Assembly: GCF_001642995.1 (NCBI RefSeq)
Contig: NZ_LOHS01000084.1
Coordinates: forward strand, 1 to 64,000
DNA from: Streptomyces jeddahensis
Lineage (GTDB): Bacteria > Actinomycetota > Actinomycetes > Streptomycetales > Streptomycetaceae
DNA: 64,000 nt
Direction: 5' to 3'
The notes beneath the pieces were generated by a model that did no database searches, was not told the origin of the DNA, and was given only the letters and a program-made list of their open reading frames with translations. A program made the translations under genes and the position numbers. Positions 7,203-16,448 of this stretch are shown piece by piece; positions within the stretch are counted from its first letter, which is position 1; each line of letters begins with the position of its first letter.

Positions 7203-8369
7203 TCACTGCGGGGCAGAGGTCGACCGGGGAGCAGATGCCGACCGCGGGTCAGAGGCCGGCTCCGGCGCCGTGCCCGGCCGATGGATCGCCCCGGCCGTCT
7301 TCGCCAGCGGCATCCCGGTGCCGCCCCAGCGGAGAGCGACGATCTCCGCCGCGACCGAGACGGCCACCTCCTCGGGCGTACGGGCCCCGAGGTCCAGGCC
7401 GATCGGCGAGCGCAGCCGGGCGAGTTCGTCCTCGCTGAGCCCGGCATCGCGCAGCCGCTTCATACGGTCATCGTGTGTGCGGCGGCTGCCCATCGCGCCG
7501 ATGTACGCCGCGGGGCGGCGCAGCGCCTTCTCCAGCAGCGGGACGTCGAACTTCGGGTCATGCGTCAGGACGCAGATCACCGTGCGATGGTCGGTGACGG
7601 TGCCGCCCAGATAGCGGTGCGGCCACTCGACGACGACCTCGACGCCCTCGGTGAACCGCTTCGGCGTCGCGAACACCGGCCGGGCGTCGCACACGGTGAC
7701 CCGGTAGCCGAGGAAGTCCCCGATCCGGGCAACCGCCGCCGCGTAGTCGATCGCACCGAACACCAGCATCCTCGGCGGCGGGGCGAAGGAGTGCAGGAAC
7801 ACCGTGACGGCGTCCTCCCGCCGCTCCCCGTGCGGCCCGTAGTGCCGCTGCCCTGTGGCGCCCTGCGCCAGTTCACCCCGCGCGTCGGCGGTGACGGCCA
7901 CGTCAAGGCCGGCCGAGCTCAGCGAACCGGACACCCGCTCAGGCCACACGGCCAGCGTGGCGCCGCGTGGCGCCGGGCCGTCGATCACGGTCGCCACGGT
8001 GACGGGGTGGCCCGCGGCGACCGACTCGGCGACGTCCCCGAACGAGGGGTCCGTCTCCGGCGACACGCACCGTACGAGCAAGGTGATCTCGCCGCCGCAG
8101 GTCAGCCCCACGGCGAACGCATCCTCGTCGCTGTAGCCGAAGGTCTCCAGCTGTGCCTCGCCGCTCTCCACGACCTCCTTGGCCAGCTCGAACACGGCGC
8201 CTTCCACACAGCCACCGGACACGCTGCCCACGACCTCGTCCCCCGGACCCACCGCCATCGACGCCCCGGGGTCGCGTGGTGCGCTGCGGCTGACGGAGAC
8301 GACGGTGGCCAGCCCGAACGGCGACCCCTGCGCGTACCACCGGCTCAGGGCCGGGAGGATCTCACGCAT
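7203..8369 (-). CDS. XdhC/CoxI family protein
   Basis: A 388-residue soluble protein with an N-terminal XdhC/CoxI domain (SVSGGCVEGAVFE near residue 50) and a C-terminal Rossmann-like domain (LVFGAIDYAAAVARIGDFLGY near residue 205, then ICVLTHDPKFD and YIGAMGSRRTH). Family knowledge: XdhC proteins bind or sulfurate molybdenum cofactor and insert it into xanthine dehydrogenase-type enzymes. No molybdenum hydroxylase genes lie in this window, so here it is an orphan maturation factor. ATG start at 8369, divergent from the secreted-protein pseudogene. The last 35 residues are low-complexity. Confidence 0.88.
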   Translation of the reverse strand: MREILPALSRWYAQGSPFGLATVVSVSRSAPRDPGASMAVGPGDEVVGSVSGGCVEGAVFELAKEVVESGEAQLETFGYSDEDAFAVGLTCGGEITLLVRCVSPETDPSFGDVAESVAAGHPVTVATVIDGPAPRGATLAVWPERVSGSLSSAGLDVAVTADARGELAQGATGQRHYGPHGERREDAVTVFLHSFAPPPRMLVFGAIDYAAAVARIGDFLGYRVTVCDARPVFATPKRFTEGVEVVVEWPHRYLGGTVTDHRTVICVLTHDPKFDVPLLEKALRRPAAYIGAMGSRRTHDDRMKRLRDAGLSEDELARLRSPIGLDLGARTPEEVAVSVAAEIVALRWGGTGMPLAKTAGAIHRPGTAPEPASDPRSASAPRSTSAPQ

Positions 8370-8726
8370 CGCCCGCTCCTCTCACCACCGCTACCCGATG
8401 CCGCATGCCGCATACGGATGCGGAAGCTTCAGCACAGCAGCACGGCCAGACTGTGCCCCTCCACGAAAAGGGTCCACGCTCGGCAGCGCCGCCGCCATAC
8501 CGGCCGCCCGAGGCGCGTAACGACCCGACCTTGCGAGGATTCCCCTCCCCGGCTGCGATGGGGCCTGTGGGCCTGTGGGCATATGGGCCTGTTGCGAGCG
8601 AGACGTTGTCATGTACTGTGCGTGCCGCCCAATGTGTGGCGCACCGAGCCGTCGGTCCCCTCTCTCTACGCGCGAAGACCCAACACCGCACCGCTCCTTC
8701 CCCCACCCCTCACGGAGGTATGCCGG
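8370..8726. other. Intergenic region between divergent genes
   Basis: No gene is supported. GGGCCTGT recurs three times within 8564-8593 with an intervening GCATATG, and SD GGAGG sits at 8714-8718 ahead of the secreted-protein start. It probably contains both promoters, but no clear -35/-10 could be assigned. Confidence 0.45.
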
Positions 8727-10204
8727 ATGCTCGGATCCAGAAGATCCCGCCACAGACTCTCAGCCGCCGCGGTCCTGGCCGTATGCGGAATGCTGTCCGC
8801 GGGCACGGCGGGAGCCGCCGTGGGAGCAACCCCGGCCGGCACGACCGCGGCGGTATCCACGCAGGCCGCCGCAGCGACCCCGCACCGCGTGCTCTTCGAC
8901 AACTCCAAGGCCGAGACCGCCGGCAACGCCGACTGGATCATCAGCACCAGTCAGCCCGACCCGCTCACCAGGACGCCACGCCCACGGCGGAGACCGACTG
9001 GACCGGTGCGCTCTCCTCCTGGGGCGTCGCCCTGCAGCAGACGGGCGACTACTCGCTCAAGACCCTGCCGTCCGGCAGCACCATCACCTACGGCACCTCC
9101 TCGGCGCTCGACCTGCAGAACTTCGACACCTTCGTGCTGCCCGAACCGAACCTGCTGCTCAGCGCGTCCGAAAAGACAGCCGTCATGAGGTTCGTACAAA
9201 ACGGCGGCGGGCTCTTCGTCATCCCGAACCACAGCGGCGCCGACCGCAACAACGACGGCTACGACGGCGTCGAGGTCGTCAACGACCTGATGTCCAACAA
9301 CAGCGTCGACAGCACCAACCCCTTCGGCTTCACCGTCGACTCCCTCAGCATCAGCAGCGAGGACCCGAAGGCCATCCCGGACACCGCCGATCCGGTGCTG
9401 AACGGATCCTTCGGCAAGGTCACCGGCAGCATCATCCGCAGCGGTACGACCGTGACGCTCAGCCCGTCCGCCAACTCCTCCGTCAAGGGCCTGGTCTACC
9501 GCCCCGGCTATTCGGGCAACACCGGCGCCTTCTTCGCGACGAGCACCTTCGGCAGCGGACGTGTCGCGTTCTGGGGCGACAGCTCACCCATCGACGACGG
9601 CACCGGCCAGTCCGGCAACACCCTCTACGACGGCTGGAACGACACCGCGGGCACCAACGCCGAACTCGCCCTCAACGCCACCGAGTGGCTGTCGGGCGGC
9701 GAGGGCGACGGCGACGGGGGCGGCGGCACCAGCTGCACGGCCGCCCAGCTGCTCGCCAACCCCGGCTTCGAGTCCGCCGCTTCCTCCTGGTCCGCCACCA
9801 GCGGCGTCATCACCAACGACTCCGGACAGGCCGCCCGTACCGGCTCGTACAAGGCCTGGCTCAACGGATACGGCTCCGCGCACACCGACACCCTGTCCCA
9901 GTCGGTGACCATCCCGTCCGGCTGCTCGGCGACGCTCAGCTTCTACCTGCACGTCGACACGGCCGAGACGACCACCAGCACGGCCTACGACACGCTCAAG
10001 GTCCAGGTCGTGAACAGCAGCGGCACCGTCCTGTCGACGCTGGCCACCTACTCCAACCTCAACGCGGCGACCGGCTACACCCGCCGCAGCTTCGACCTCA
10101 GCTCCTACGCCGGACAGACCGTCACGCTCAAGTTCACCGGCACCGAGGGTTCCGTCCTGCAGACGTCGTTCGTCATCGACGACACGGCCCTCGACGTGAG
10201 CTGA
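8727..10204 (+). pseudogene. Secreted two-domain protein broken by a one-base frameshift
   Basis: The start ATG (SD GGAGG 8 nt upstream) opens a signal peptide (HRLSAAAVLAVCGMLSAG...) and continues TPHRVLFDNSKAETAGNADW up to ACC at 8967-8969, where the frame fails. Adding one C after 8969 restores QDATPTAETDW and the long open frame to 10204, about 492 residues in all. The body (about 60-330) holds FVLPEPN, VQNGGGLFVIPNHSG and VAFWGDSSPIDDG, like the ThuA/DUF4350-type amidotransferase-like domains found in secreted actinobacterial hydrolases. The C-terminal 150 residues are a jelly-roll module (NPGFESAASSW). It could be a true mutation or a sequencing error in a C run. A substrate cannot be inferred. 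Confidence 0.75.
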
Positions 10205-10248
10205 GCTGAGCTCACTGGATGTGAGATGAAAGTCGTAATGCCGCAGGT

Positions 10249-10276
10249 GGGGCCGGGGTTGCAAGATCCCGGCCCC
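10249..10276. terminator. Bidirectional hairpin between convergent genes
   Basis: A 9-bp GGGGCCGGG/CCCGGCCCC inverted repeat with a 10-nt loop, 45 bases after the secreted-protein stop and 12 bases beyond the phosphoglucomutase stop. Confidence 0.75.
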
Positions 10277-10288
10277 TTCGCGTCGACG

Positions 10289-11929
<1,641 letters not shown>

Positions 11930-12178
11930 GAGCCCGCTCCTCCGCGTCGGTTGTGCGTTCGGTTGTGGGCCCATTTTCCCGGTTGGCGGGCGTGATCCGC
12001 GAGTGCGCCCCTAGGGCGTGTATCGAAAGTGGATCAAGGTCGTGGTGATCACGCGCGGCGAAATGGGATGATCTGGCCTCCATCCGGCTTAGCCGGTGTG
12101 TCCCACGCGGCGATGCAGGGGCCCGATCCCTAAAAAGTGCCTGATCACGTACGGTGTGCGGGTGTTATCGTCGCTCGC
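11930..12178. other. Gap containing the left end of the mobile island
   Basis: Contains the pgm upstream region, then CTAG at 12011-12014 and the inward-facing IS-like terminal repeat at 12015-12035. A short hairpin CCGGCTTAGCCGG lies at about 12085-12097. No gene is seen. Confidence 0.6.
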
Positions 12179-12763
12179 ATGGCTGAACTGATCGCACCCA
12201 CGGGACGGCTACATTCCTCGTGGCTCACGGCGCGCGACGAGTGGCAGCCAGGTGCTCACCAGGACGGGGCTGGCCTGCGTCTGGCTGCTGACGATGACCT
12301 CGACAGCCCGGAGGGGTTCGCCGCATGGGTCGAGCGACTGCGTCAGCAGTCAGACCGGTCGCTGCCTGTCGAGGAAGGACGCGTCCACGCCAGCCACTGG
12401 TGGATCGTCGACGGCGAGACCTACCTGGGGGCCATCGACCTTCGGCACTATCTGAACGCCTTTCTGCTGGAAGGCGGCGGACACATCGGCTATAGCATTC
12501 GGCCTTCTGCCAGGAGACGTGGACTGGCCACGTGGGCGCTGGGAGCGGTTCTGCTCAAGGCACCGGGGCTCGGTCTGGACCGCGTCCTTCTCACTTGTGA
12601 CGATGGCAACGTCGGCTCGGCGCGCACCATCGAGAGCAACGGCGGCGTTCTGGAAGATGTGCGCAGCACCGAAATCGGGGTGAAGCGCCGCTACTGGATC
12701 GTTCTCGATGGCGCTGGTCACAGCCATTCGTTGATGGCGGCGACGAGGACGGTTGCCTCGTAG
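12179..12763 (+). CDS. GNAT acetyltransferase with IS-derived C-terminus
   Basis: A 194-residue N-acetyltransferase-like protein. The acetyl-CoA motif IRPSARRRGLATWALGA (R-x-x-G-x-A) is near residue 110, and the C-terminal strand ending VKRRYWIVL is typical of small-molecule GNATs. The substrate is unknown. ATG at 12179 was chosen because the protein begins there with MAELIAPTGR; no strong SD is visible. From about 12716 the frame runs into the reverse complement of an IS5-type transposase 3' end, so the last 14 residues (HSHSLMAATRTVAS) are not native and the original stop is lost. This shows a rearrangement at the gene's 3' end. Confidence 0.8.
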   Translation: MAELIAPTGRLHSSWLTARDEWQPGAHQDGAGLRLAADDDLDSPEGFAAWVERLRQQSDRSLPVEEGRVHASHWWIVDGETYLGAIDLRHYLNAFLLEGGGHIGYSIRPSARRRGLATWALGAVLLKAPGLGLDRVLLTCDDGNVGSARTIESNGGVLEDVRSTEIGVKRRYWIVLDGAGHSHSLMAATRTVAS

Positions 12764-12777
12764 CGGACCGCGAGTTT
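12718..12777 (-). pseudogene. Detached C-terminus of the IS5-family transposase
   Basis: Reads KLAVRYEATVLVAAINEWL and stop on the minus strand. This is the expected continuation of ...HRAVATRYD, where the transposase body stops matching its family at 15440. The 19 codons were separated from the body by the IS110-family insertion at 12778-15439. They overlap the 3' end of the GNAT gene on the opposite strand. Confidence 0.85.
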
Positions 12778-12815
12778 GATGCCCCTATGGATGTCAATCG
12801 GCTGAGGCGGGGGCT

Positions 12816-14118
12816 TGTGGACGGTCACGTAATTCCCCAAGGCTGCGGTCACCTAATTCCCCAGGTACTGGCTGACGGCAGGGTCTTGCATGGAGGAGAT
12901 CGGCGGGGATCACGTGGTTGTCCACGCCTCGACGAACTCCTGAAGGGCAAGCCCGGCACGTCGCTGGCGATGACGCGGCGATCGCGCGCTGCGTATCATC
13001 CGCCCATGTCGAACGCGATATCCGGCGGCCCGGAGACCGTGCTGGCAGCAGGCGGCACCACGGCCCGGTTCAACGGGGCACGACTGCGGATCGTCCGGGG
13101 CCGAACGACATGGAGTGTGCCGGTGCGGGCCCTTCGGTCCGCGGAACTGACCCCGGCGGGCGTAGTGCGGATCACGATCAGCGGTGCACCGGGTCATGCC
13201 GCGCAGCAGGGCCTGGGGCCGGCCGTGGAACTGCAAGCCCCCAACGCGCGTGCCGCAGCGGCGTTCCTGGAGAAGGTGACGGCCGCTCTGGCCAGGACCG
13301 AGCCCGTGGCGGACGGGCATGCGTTGGTGCGCGTGGAGACGCAGCCGCAGCGTCAGCTTCAGTTGGGTCCGCGAGCGCAAGCGGCGGTGAGGATGGCTTA
13401 CGTACTGCCGCCCTATGCTCTGCTGCTGTTCCTGCTGGGCCTGTTCAGCCCCCTGGACCGCGGCACGGCCGCAGAAACCCTGATCGTGGGTGGCGTCCTG
13501 GGCCTGGTCGGCGGCATTCCGCTGTGGCGGGTGTTTCGGCGGGTGCGTTCGCTGTGGCTGCTGCGCAAGCGCGGGGTCGGTGTGGTGGGCAAGGTGACCG
13601 GCTACGTGCGTATCTGGGACAAAGGCGGACGCCTCTGGGTCTTCTCCCGGTTGACGTTCACCACCGTCGACGGGCAGCGGATGCGGGACATCCCGTCGGT
13701 CGTCACCGTCTGGGGCCTCTCCGACCAGGCATACAGCGGGCAGGTGGAGCTCAACTACGATCCCGAGCACCCCACCCGCGCCAGCCGCCCTCTCACCGTC
13801 GGCTTCGCCTTCCGCACCCTGCTGCTCGCCTCGGCGGCCGCGATTCCGGCGACGGGCTTTGTGCTCTGCGTCCTGGAAAACCTGCCGTTCTGAACGCCTC
13901 AGCCGGCCAGGCCGTCAGCCGACCAGCCGACGGCCGCCGTGCGCCGTGGCTTCGAGCGGCTCGGTCTGCTGGGATCCGGGTGCGCGGACGGACCGGCTCC
14001 ATAGCGGGTCGAGCTGCCGTTCGCGAACCGCCGTCCCCATGGGGAAACATGACGGCAAGGGTGGGGAATTAGCTGACGCCGAAAACACTTGAGGTGGGGA
14101 ATTACATGACCGTCGACA
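12816..14118. mobile_element. 1303-bp non-autonomous element with IS21-like ends
   Basis: The ends are 24-bp inverted repeats (12816-12839 and 14095-14118) starting TGT and closing ACA, matching at 22 of 24 positions. Each has a second inner copy of the GGTCAC-TAATTCCCCA motif (12847-12863 and, inverted, 14062-14078), so the termini are doubled as in IS21-type elements. The flanks carry identical GGGCT (12811-12815 and 14119-14123), a 5-bp target duplication. Fusing the flanks restores the IS110 transposase ending. Inside is a single complete gene, a DUF3592-like membrane protein; no istA or istB is present. It would need a transposase supplied from elsewhere. Confidence 0.85.
13006..13893 (+). 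CDS. DUF3592-like membrane protein carried as element cargo
   Basis: A 295-residue protein. Residues 1-115 are a soluble PH-like region (LRIVRGRTTWSVPVRALRSAELTPAG). Two membrane segments follow (about 130-150 LPPYALLLFLLGLF and about 160-180), then a DUF3592-type extracytoplasmic domain with LTFTTVDGQRMRDIPS and VELNYDPEHPTRA, and a final membrane segment (about 268-290). Function unknown. ATG at 13006 was chosen from the conserved-looking start; no clear SD. It is the only intact gene inside the IS21-like element and is transcribed opposite to the surrounding IS110 remnant. Confidence 0.75.
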   Translation: MSNAISGGPETVLAAGGTTARFNGARLRIVRGRTTWSVPVRALRSAELTPAGVVRITISGAPGHAAQQGLGPAVELQAPNARAAAAFLEKVTAALARTEPVADGHALVRVETQPQRQLQLGPRAQAAVRMAYVLPPYALLLFLLGLFSPLDRGTAAETLIVGGVLGLVGGIPLWRVFRRVRSLWLLRKRGVGVVGKVTGYVRIWDKGGRLWVFSRLTFTTVDGQRMRDIPSVVTVWGLSDQAYSGQVELNYDPEHPTRASRPLTVGFAFRTLLLASAAAIPATGFVLCVLENLPF

Positions 14119-15199
14119 GGGCTTTGCTCTTCCTGGGCGGGTTGATGGTCTGGTAGATCTCTGGCGCGACGTAGCGTTTGAGGCAGCGGATGGCTTCGCG
14201 GCGCGTCTTGCCCTGGCTGATTCGCCGTTCGAGACGAGATGGGTGCGGGTGGGGGTGTCCCAGCGCAGGCGGGCCAGGACGATTGTGTAGAGCGCGGAGT
14301 TGGCTTGGCGGTCGCCGCCGCGGTTGCGCCTGCGGCGCTGGGTCTTGCCGGACGATGCCTCCACCGGGCTGACGCCGCAGAGTGCGGCGAAGGAGGCCTC
14401 GCTGCCCATCCGGTCCGGGTTGTCTCCGGCCGCTATCAGCAACGCAGCAGCGGTGTCCGGGCCAACGCCGTAGCGGTCCAACAGCTTCGGCGCGCATGCA
14501 GTGATCGCGGTGGTGATCCGAGCGGTGAGGTCGTTGACCTCCTCGGTGAGGTGCTTGATCCGTCTGGCCAGCAGTCGGAGCGTGTGGCGAGCTGCAGTTG
14601 CCGGGGCAGTCCCGTCTGCGGGTTCCAGCTCAGAGCACCGCTGGATGAGCTTGGGGTTGCTCAGGCCGGCCAACGACTCCCGCAGGGCTGGGTCTGCGGA
14701 GACCAGGACGGCCTTGAGCTGGTTGATCACCTGCGAGCGTGACTTGATCGCGGAGCTCTTGGCCATCTTGAACATGCGGATCGTCTCCACCGGACCGTCG
14801 GTGGTCTTGGCCGCGGCGGTGGCCCGGCCGGAGAGCACCGCCTGCGCGGCAGCTGCCGCGTCGATCGCGTCCGTCTTGCCGCGCCGGCGCCGGGTGGCCT
14901 TGTCCGGCTGGTTAACCTCGGTGACCGTGATGCCTTCGCGGTGCAAGTATCGCGTCAGCGCCGCACCGTAGGACCCGGTGCACTCGACGCCTGCCCGCTG
15001 CAGGCGGCCGAAGGCCCGTGCCCAGGACAGGAGCTGCTGGTAGCCCCCTCCTGCGTCGTCGGGAAACTACGGGCGTCCAGCATGGCTCCCGTAGTAGTGA
15101 TCACCGCCGCAACGTGAACATCTTGTGAGTGTCCACTCCGAGGACGACGTCCTCGGACTGTTCGGTCGTGCGATGACGGGGACGGGTGGGCTGGGTCAT

Positions 15200-15439
15200 G
15201 CTGGGCACGGTCGCCTGTCTCCTGAGCGCCTCGGGAACATCGGTGGCCGACGCCGGACCAGGTGCGGCGGTCAGGACTGTGACGGTGGGTCGCGAAGGCC
15301 CCTATCGGGACACGCCCACCCGGTCCGGCGGCAGCACGCACCGCCTCAGACGGCAGTCGGCAGATCAAGCTCAGGGCATCAGCGCCAGTCGTACCTCGGA
15401 CCAGACCGCCGCCCGCGGCGGCACCCGATCATCCTCACA
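15200..15439 (-). other. IS110 5' noncoding end, candidate bridge-RNA region
   Basis: About 240 bases between the IS110 boundary and its transposase start, with no supported gene. In IS110-family elements the noncoding end next to the transposase start can encode the structured bridge RNA that pairs with target and donor DNA. The position and size fit; a fold has not been computed, and the transposase is dead. Confidence 0.35.
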
Positions 15440-16251
15440 GTCGTACCTCGTCGCCACGGCCCGATGCCTCTTGAGGCGGTTGATGCCGCACTCGACCGCG
15501 TGCCGAGCCTTGTAGTCCTCCGGGTCAAACTGCGGCGGACGGCCGCCGCGGGAGCCGCGTTTCTTGCGATTGCGGGCCCGATCGGCCTTATCCGGGATGG
15601 TGCAGCGGATTCCACGTCTGCGGAGGTAGGCGCGGTTCTTGCGGGAGGCGTACGCCTTGTCAGCGCGCACCCGTCCCGGCCGGGTGCGCGGCCGGCCCGG
15701 CCCTAGCCGGGGCACCCGAATGCGGCCCAGGACAGCCTCGAACTGCGGCGAGTCGCCACGCTGCCCGGCCGTGATCACGATGGACATGGGTTTCTGGCCC
15801 TGCTCGACTGCCAGGTGGAGCTTGGTGGTCAGGCCGCCGCGCGAGCGCCCGAGGCCGTGGTCGTCGGGCTGTGGCGACGCCGCCGGGCGGCTCCTTCTGC
15901 AAGGCCCCCTTTTCCTCGCTCCGGCGGCGTGCTGGTGGGCCCGGCAGACGGTCGAGTCGACGTTGATCTCCCAGGTGATCAGGTCCTTCGCATCGGCCCG
16001 GGCCTGGAGCTGGGTGAAGATGCGCTGCCAGGTGCCGTCCCGCTGCCAGCGCCGGAACAGGTCGTACGCCTGGCCCCACGGCCCGTACTTCTGGGGCATG
16101 TCCCGCCAGGGGATGCCGGTGCGGACCCGGAAGCGTATGCGTCGATCAGCTGCCGCCGGTTCCACACCGGTGGCCGGCCGGGCTTGATGCCCGCCGGCAA
16201 CAGCGGCTCCAGCACTGCCCACTGCTCGTCCGTCAGATCTCCACGCGCCAC
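15440..16251 (-). pseudogene. IS5-family (IS427-like) transposase, split by IS110 insertion
   Basis: GTG at 16251 starts MARGDLTDEQWAVLEPLLP in one frame, up to RRQLIDA. The family continuation IRFRVRTGIPWRDMPQKYG lies in the -1 frame, consistent with the programmed frameshift usual for this group. All three DDE positions are visible: NVDSTVCRAHQH, VRADKAYASRKN and HAVECGINRLKRHRAVATRYD. Between them about 17 residues after GARK are read out of frame by two compensating indels; the other frame gives GALQKEPPGGVAT, which fits the family. After TRYD the sequence leaves the family because of the IS110 insertion and closes with unrelated residues at 15371. The missing tail is at 12718-12777. Confidence 0.85.
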
Positions 16252-16394
16252 GAACCAAGATCATCTCACGACGAAGATCCACTATCGATACACGCCCTAG
16301 ACCGTCCCGGAGTGGCCGGGCGGGCTGTTCCAGGAGAACCGAGGCCTACGACCCATGGAAATGAATGGAAATTAACCTCAGCGCATACAAACCC

Positions 16395-16448
16395 TTGACA
16401 GCCTCCTCCGGCCACCTGGAGTATCACCCCCGTGAACCTGTCAGACAG
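16395..16448 (+). promoter_or_regulatory. Probable leaderless promoter and operator of the FadR-type gene
   Basis: TTGACA at 16395-16400, an 18-base spacer, then GAGTAT at 16419-16424 would place transcription start at or next to the GTG start at 16432, giving a leaderless mRNA. The perfect 11-bp palindrome CTGTCAGACAG at 16438-16448 fits the TGT-N3-ACA pattern of FadR/FCD-type GntR operators and lies inside the larger ACCTGTC...GACAGGT dyad (16436-16458), placing it for autorepression. Confidence 0.55.

Larger units (their letters stand above)
12794..15199 (-). pseudogene. IS110-family transposase, frameshifted and interrupted
   Basis: The DEDD/Ser recombinase is recognisable throughout: MTQPTRPRH start at 15199, LGVDTHK, VECTGSYGAALTRYL, GKTDAIDAAAAAQA, LLDRYGVGP, FAALCGVSPVEASSGKT, GGDRQANSALYTIVLARLR and REAIRCLKRYVAPEIY. 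Three frame breaks are visible: a base missing after DTHK (about 15128), two extra G in the run near 15055, and a shift near 14236. Its 3' end is cut by the 12816-14118 element. The native ending, rejoined across one GGGCT copy, reads KSKAPASAD-stop at 12794; with the insert it would end KSKALSTVM inside the terminal repeat. The protein is certainly inactive as read. Confidence 0.85.
12778..15439 (-). mobile_element. IS110-family element inserted in the IS5-type transposase
   Basis: The boundaries follow from rejoining the split IS5-type transposase (TAC GAC at 15440-15445 to AAA CTC at 12772-12777 on the minus strand). Without the internal 1303-bp element and its 5-bp duplication it is about 1.35 kb, a normal IS110 length. 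It has a 5' noncoding end of about 240 bases (15200-15439) and only 16 bases after the native stop. No terminal inverted repeats or target duplication are seen, as expected for IS110. Confidence 0.75.
12015..16296. mobile_element. Nested mobile island bounded by IS5/IS427-like inverted ends
   Basis: The outer terminal repeats are 12015-12035 (starts GGCGTGTATCGAAAGTGG) and, inverted, 16276-16296; they match at 20 of 21 positions and each is flanked outward by CTAG, a target commonly used by the IS427 group. Inside, from the left, are a GNAT gene, the last 19 codons of an IS5-type transposase, an inserted IS110-family element (12778-15439) that contains a further element (12816-14118), and the rest of the IS5-type transposase. 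Removing the IS110 insert leaves about 1.62 kb, longer than a normal IS427 element by roughly the GNAT gene. Either the IS carries GNAT as a passenger, or the left end belongs to a second IS copy and a deletion joined them. Confidence 0.7.

Noticed and set aside
15302..15316. TATCGGGACACGCCC as an additional IS427-type end
   Set aside because: It matches the outer end at 13 of 15 bases but has the wrong orientation for a left end, no CTAG, and lies inside the IS110 segment.
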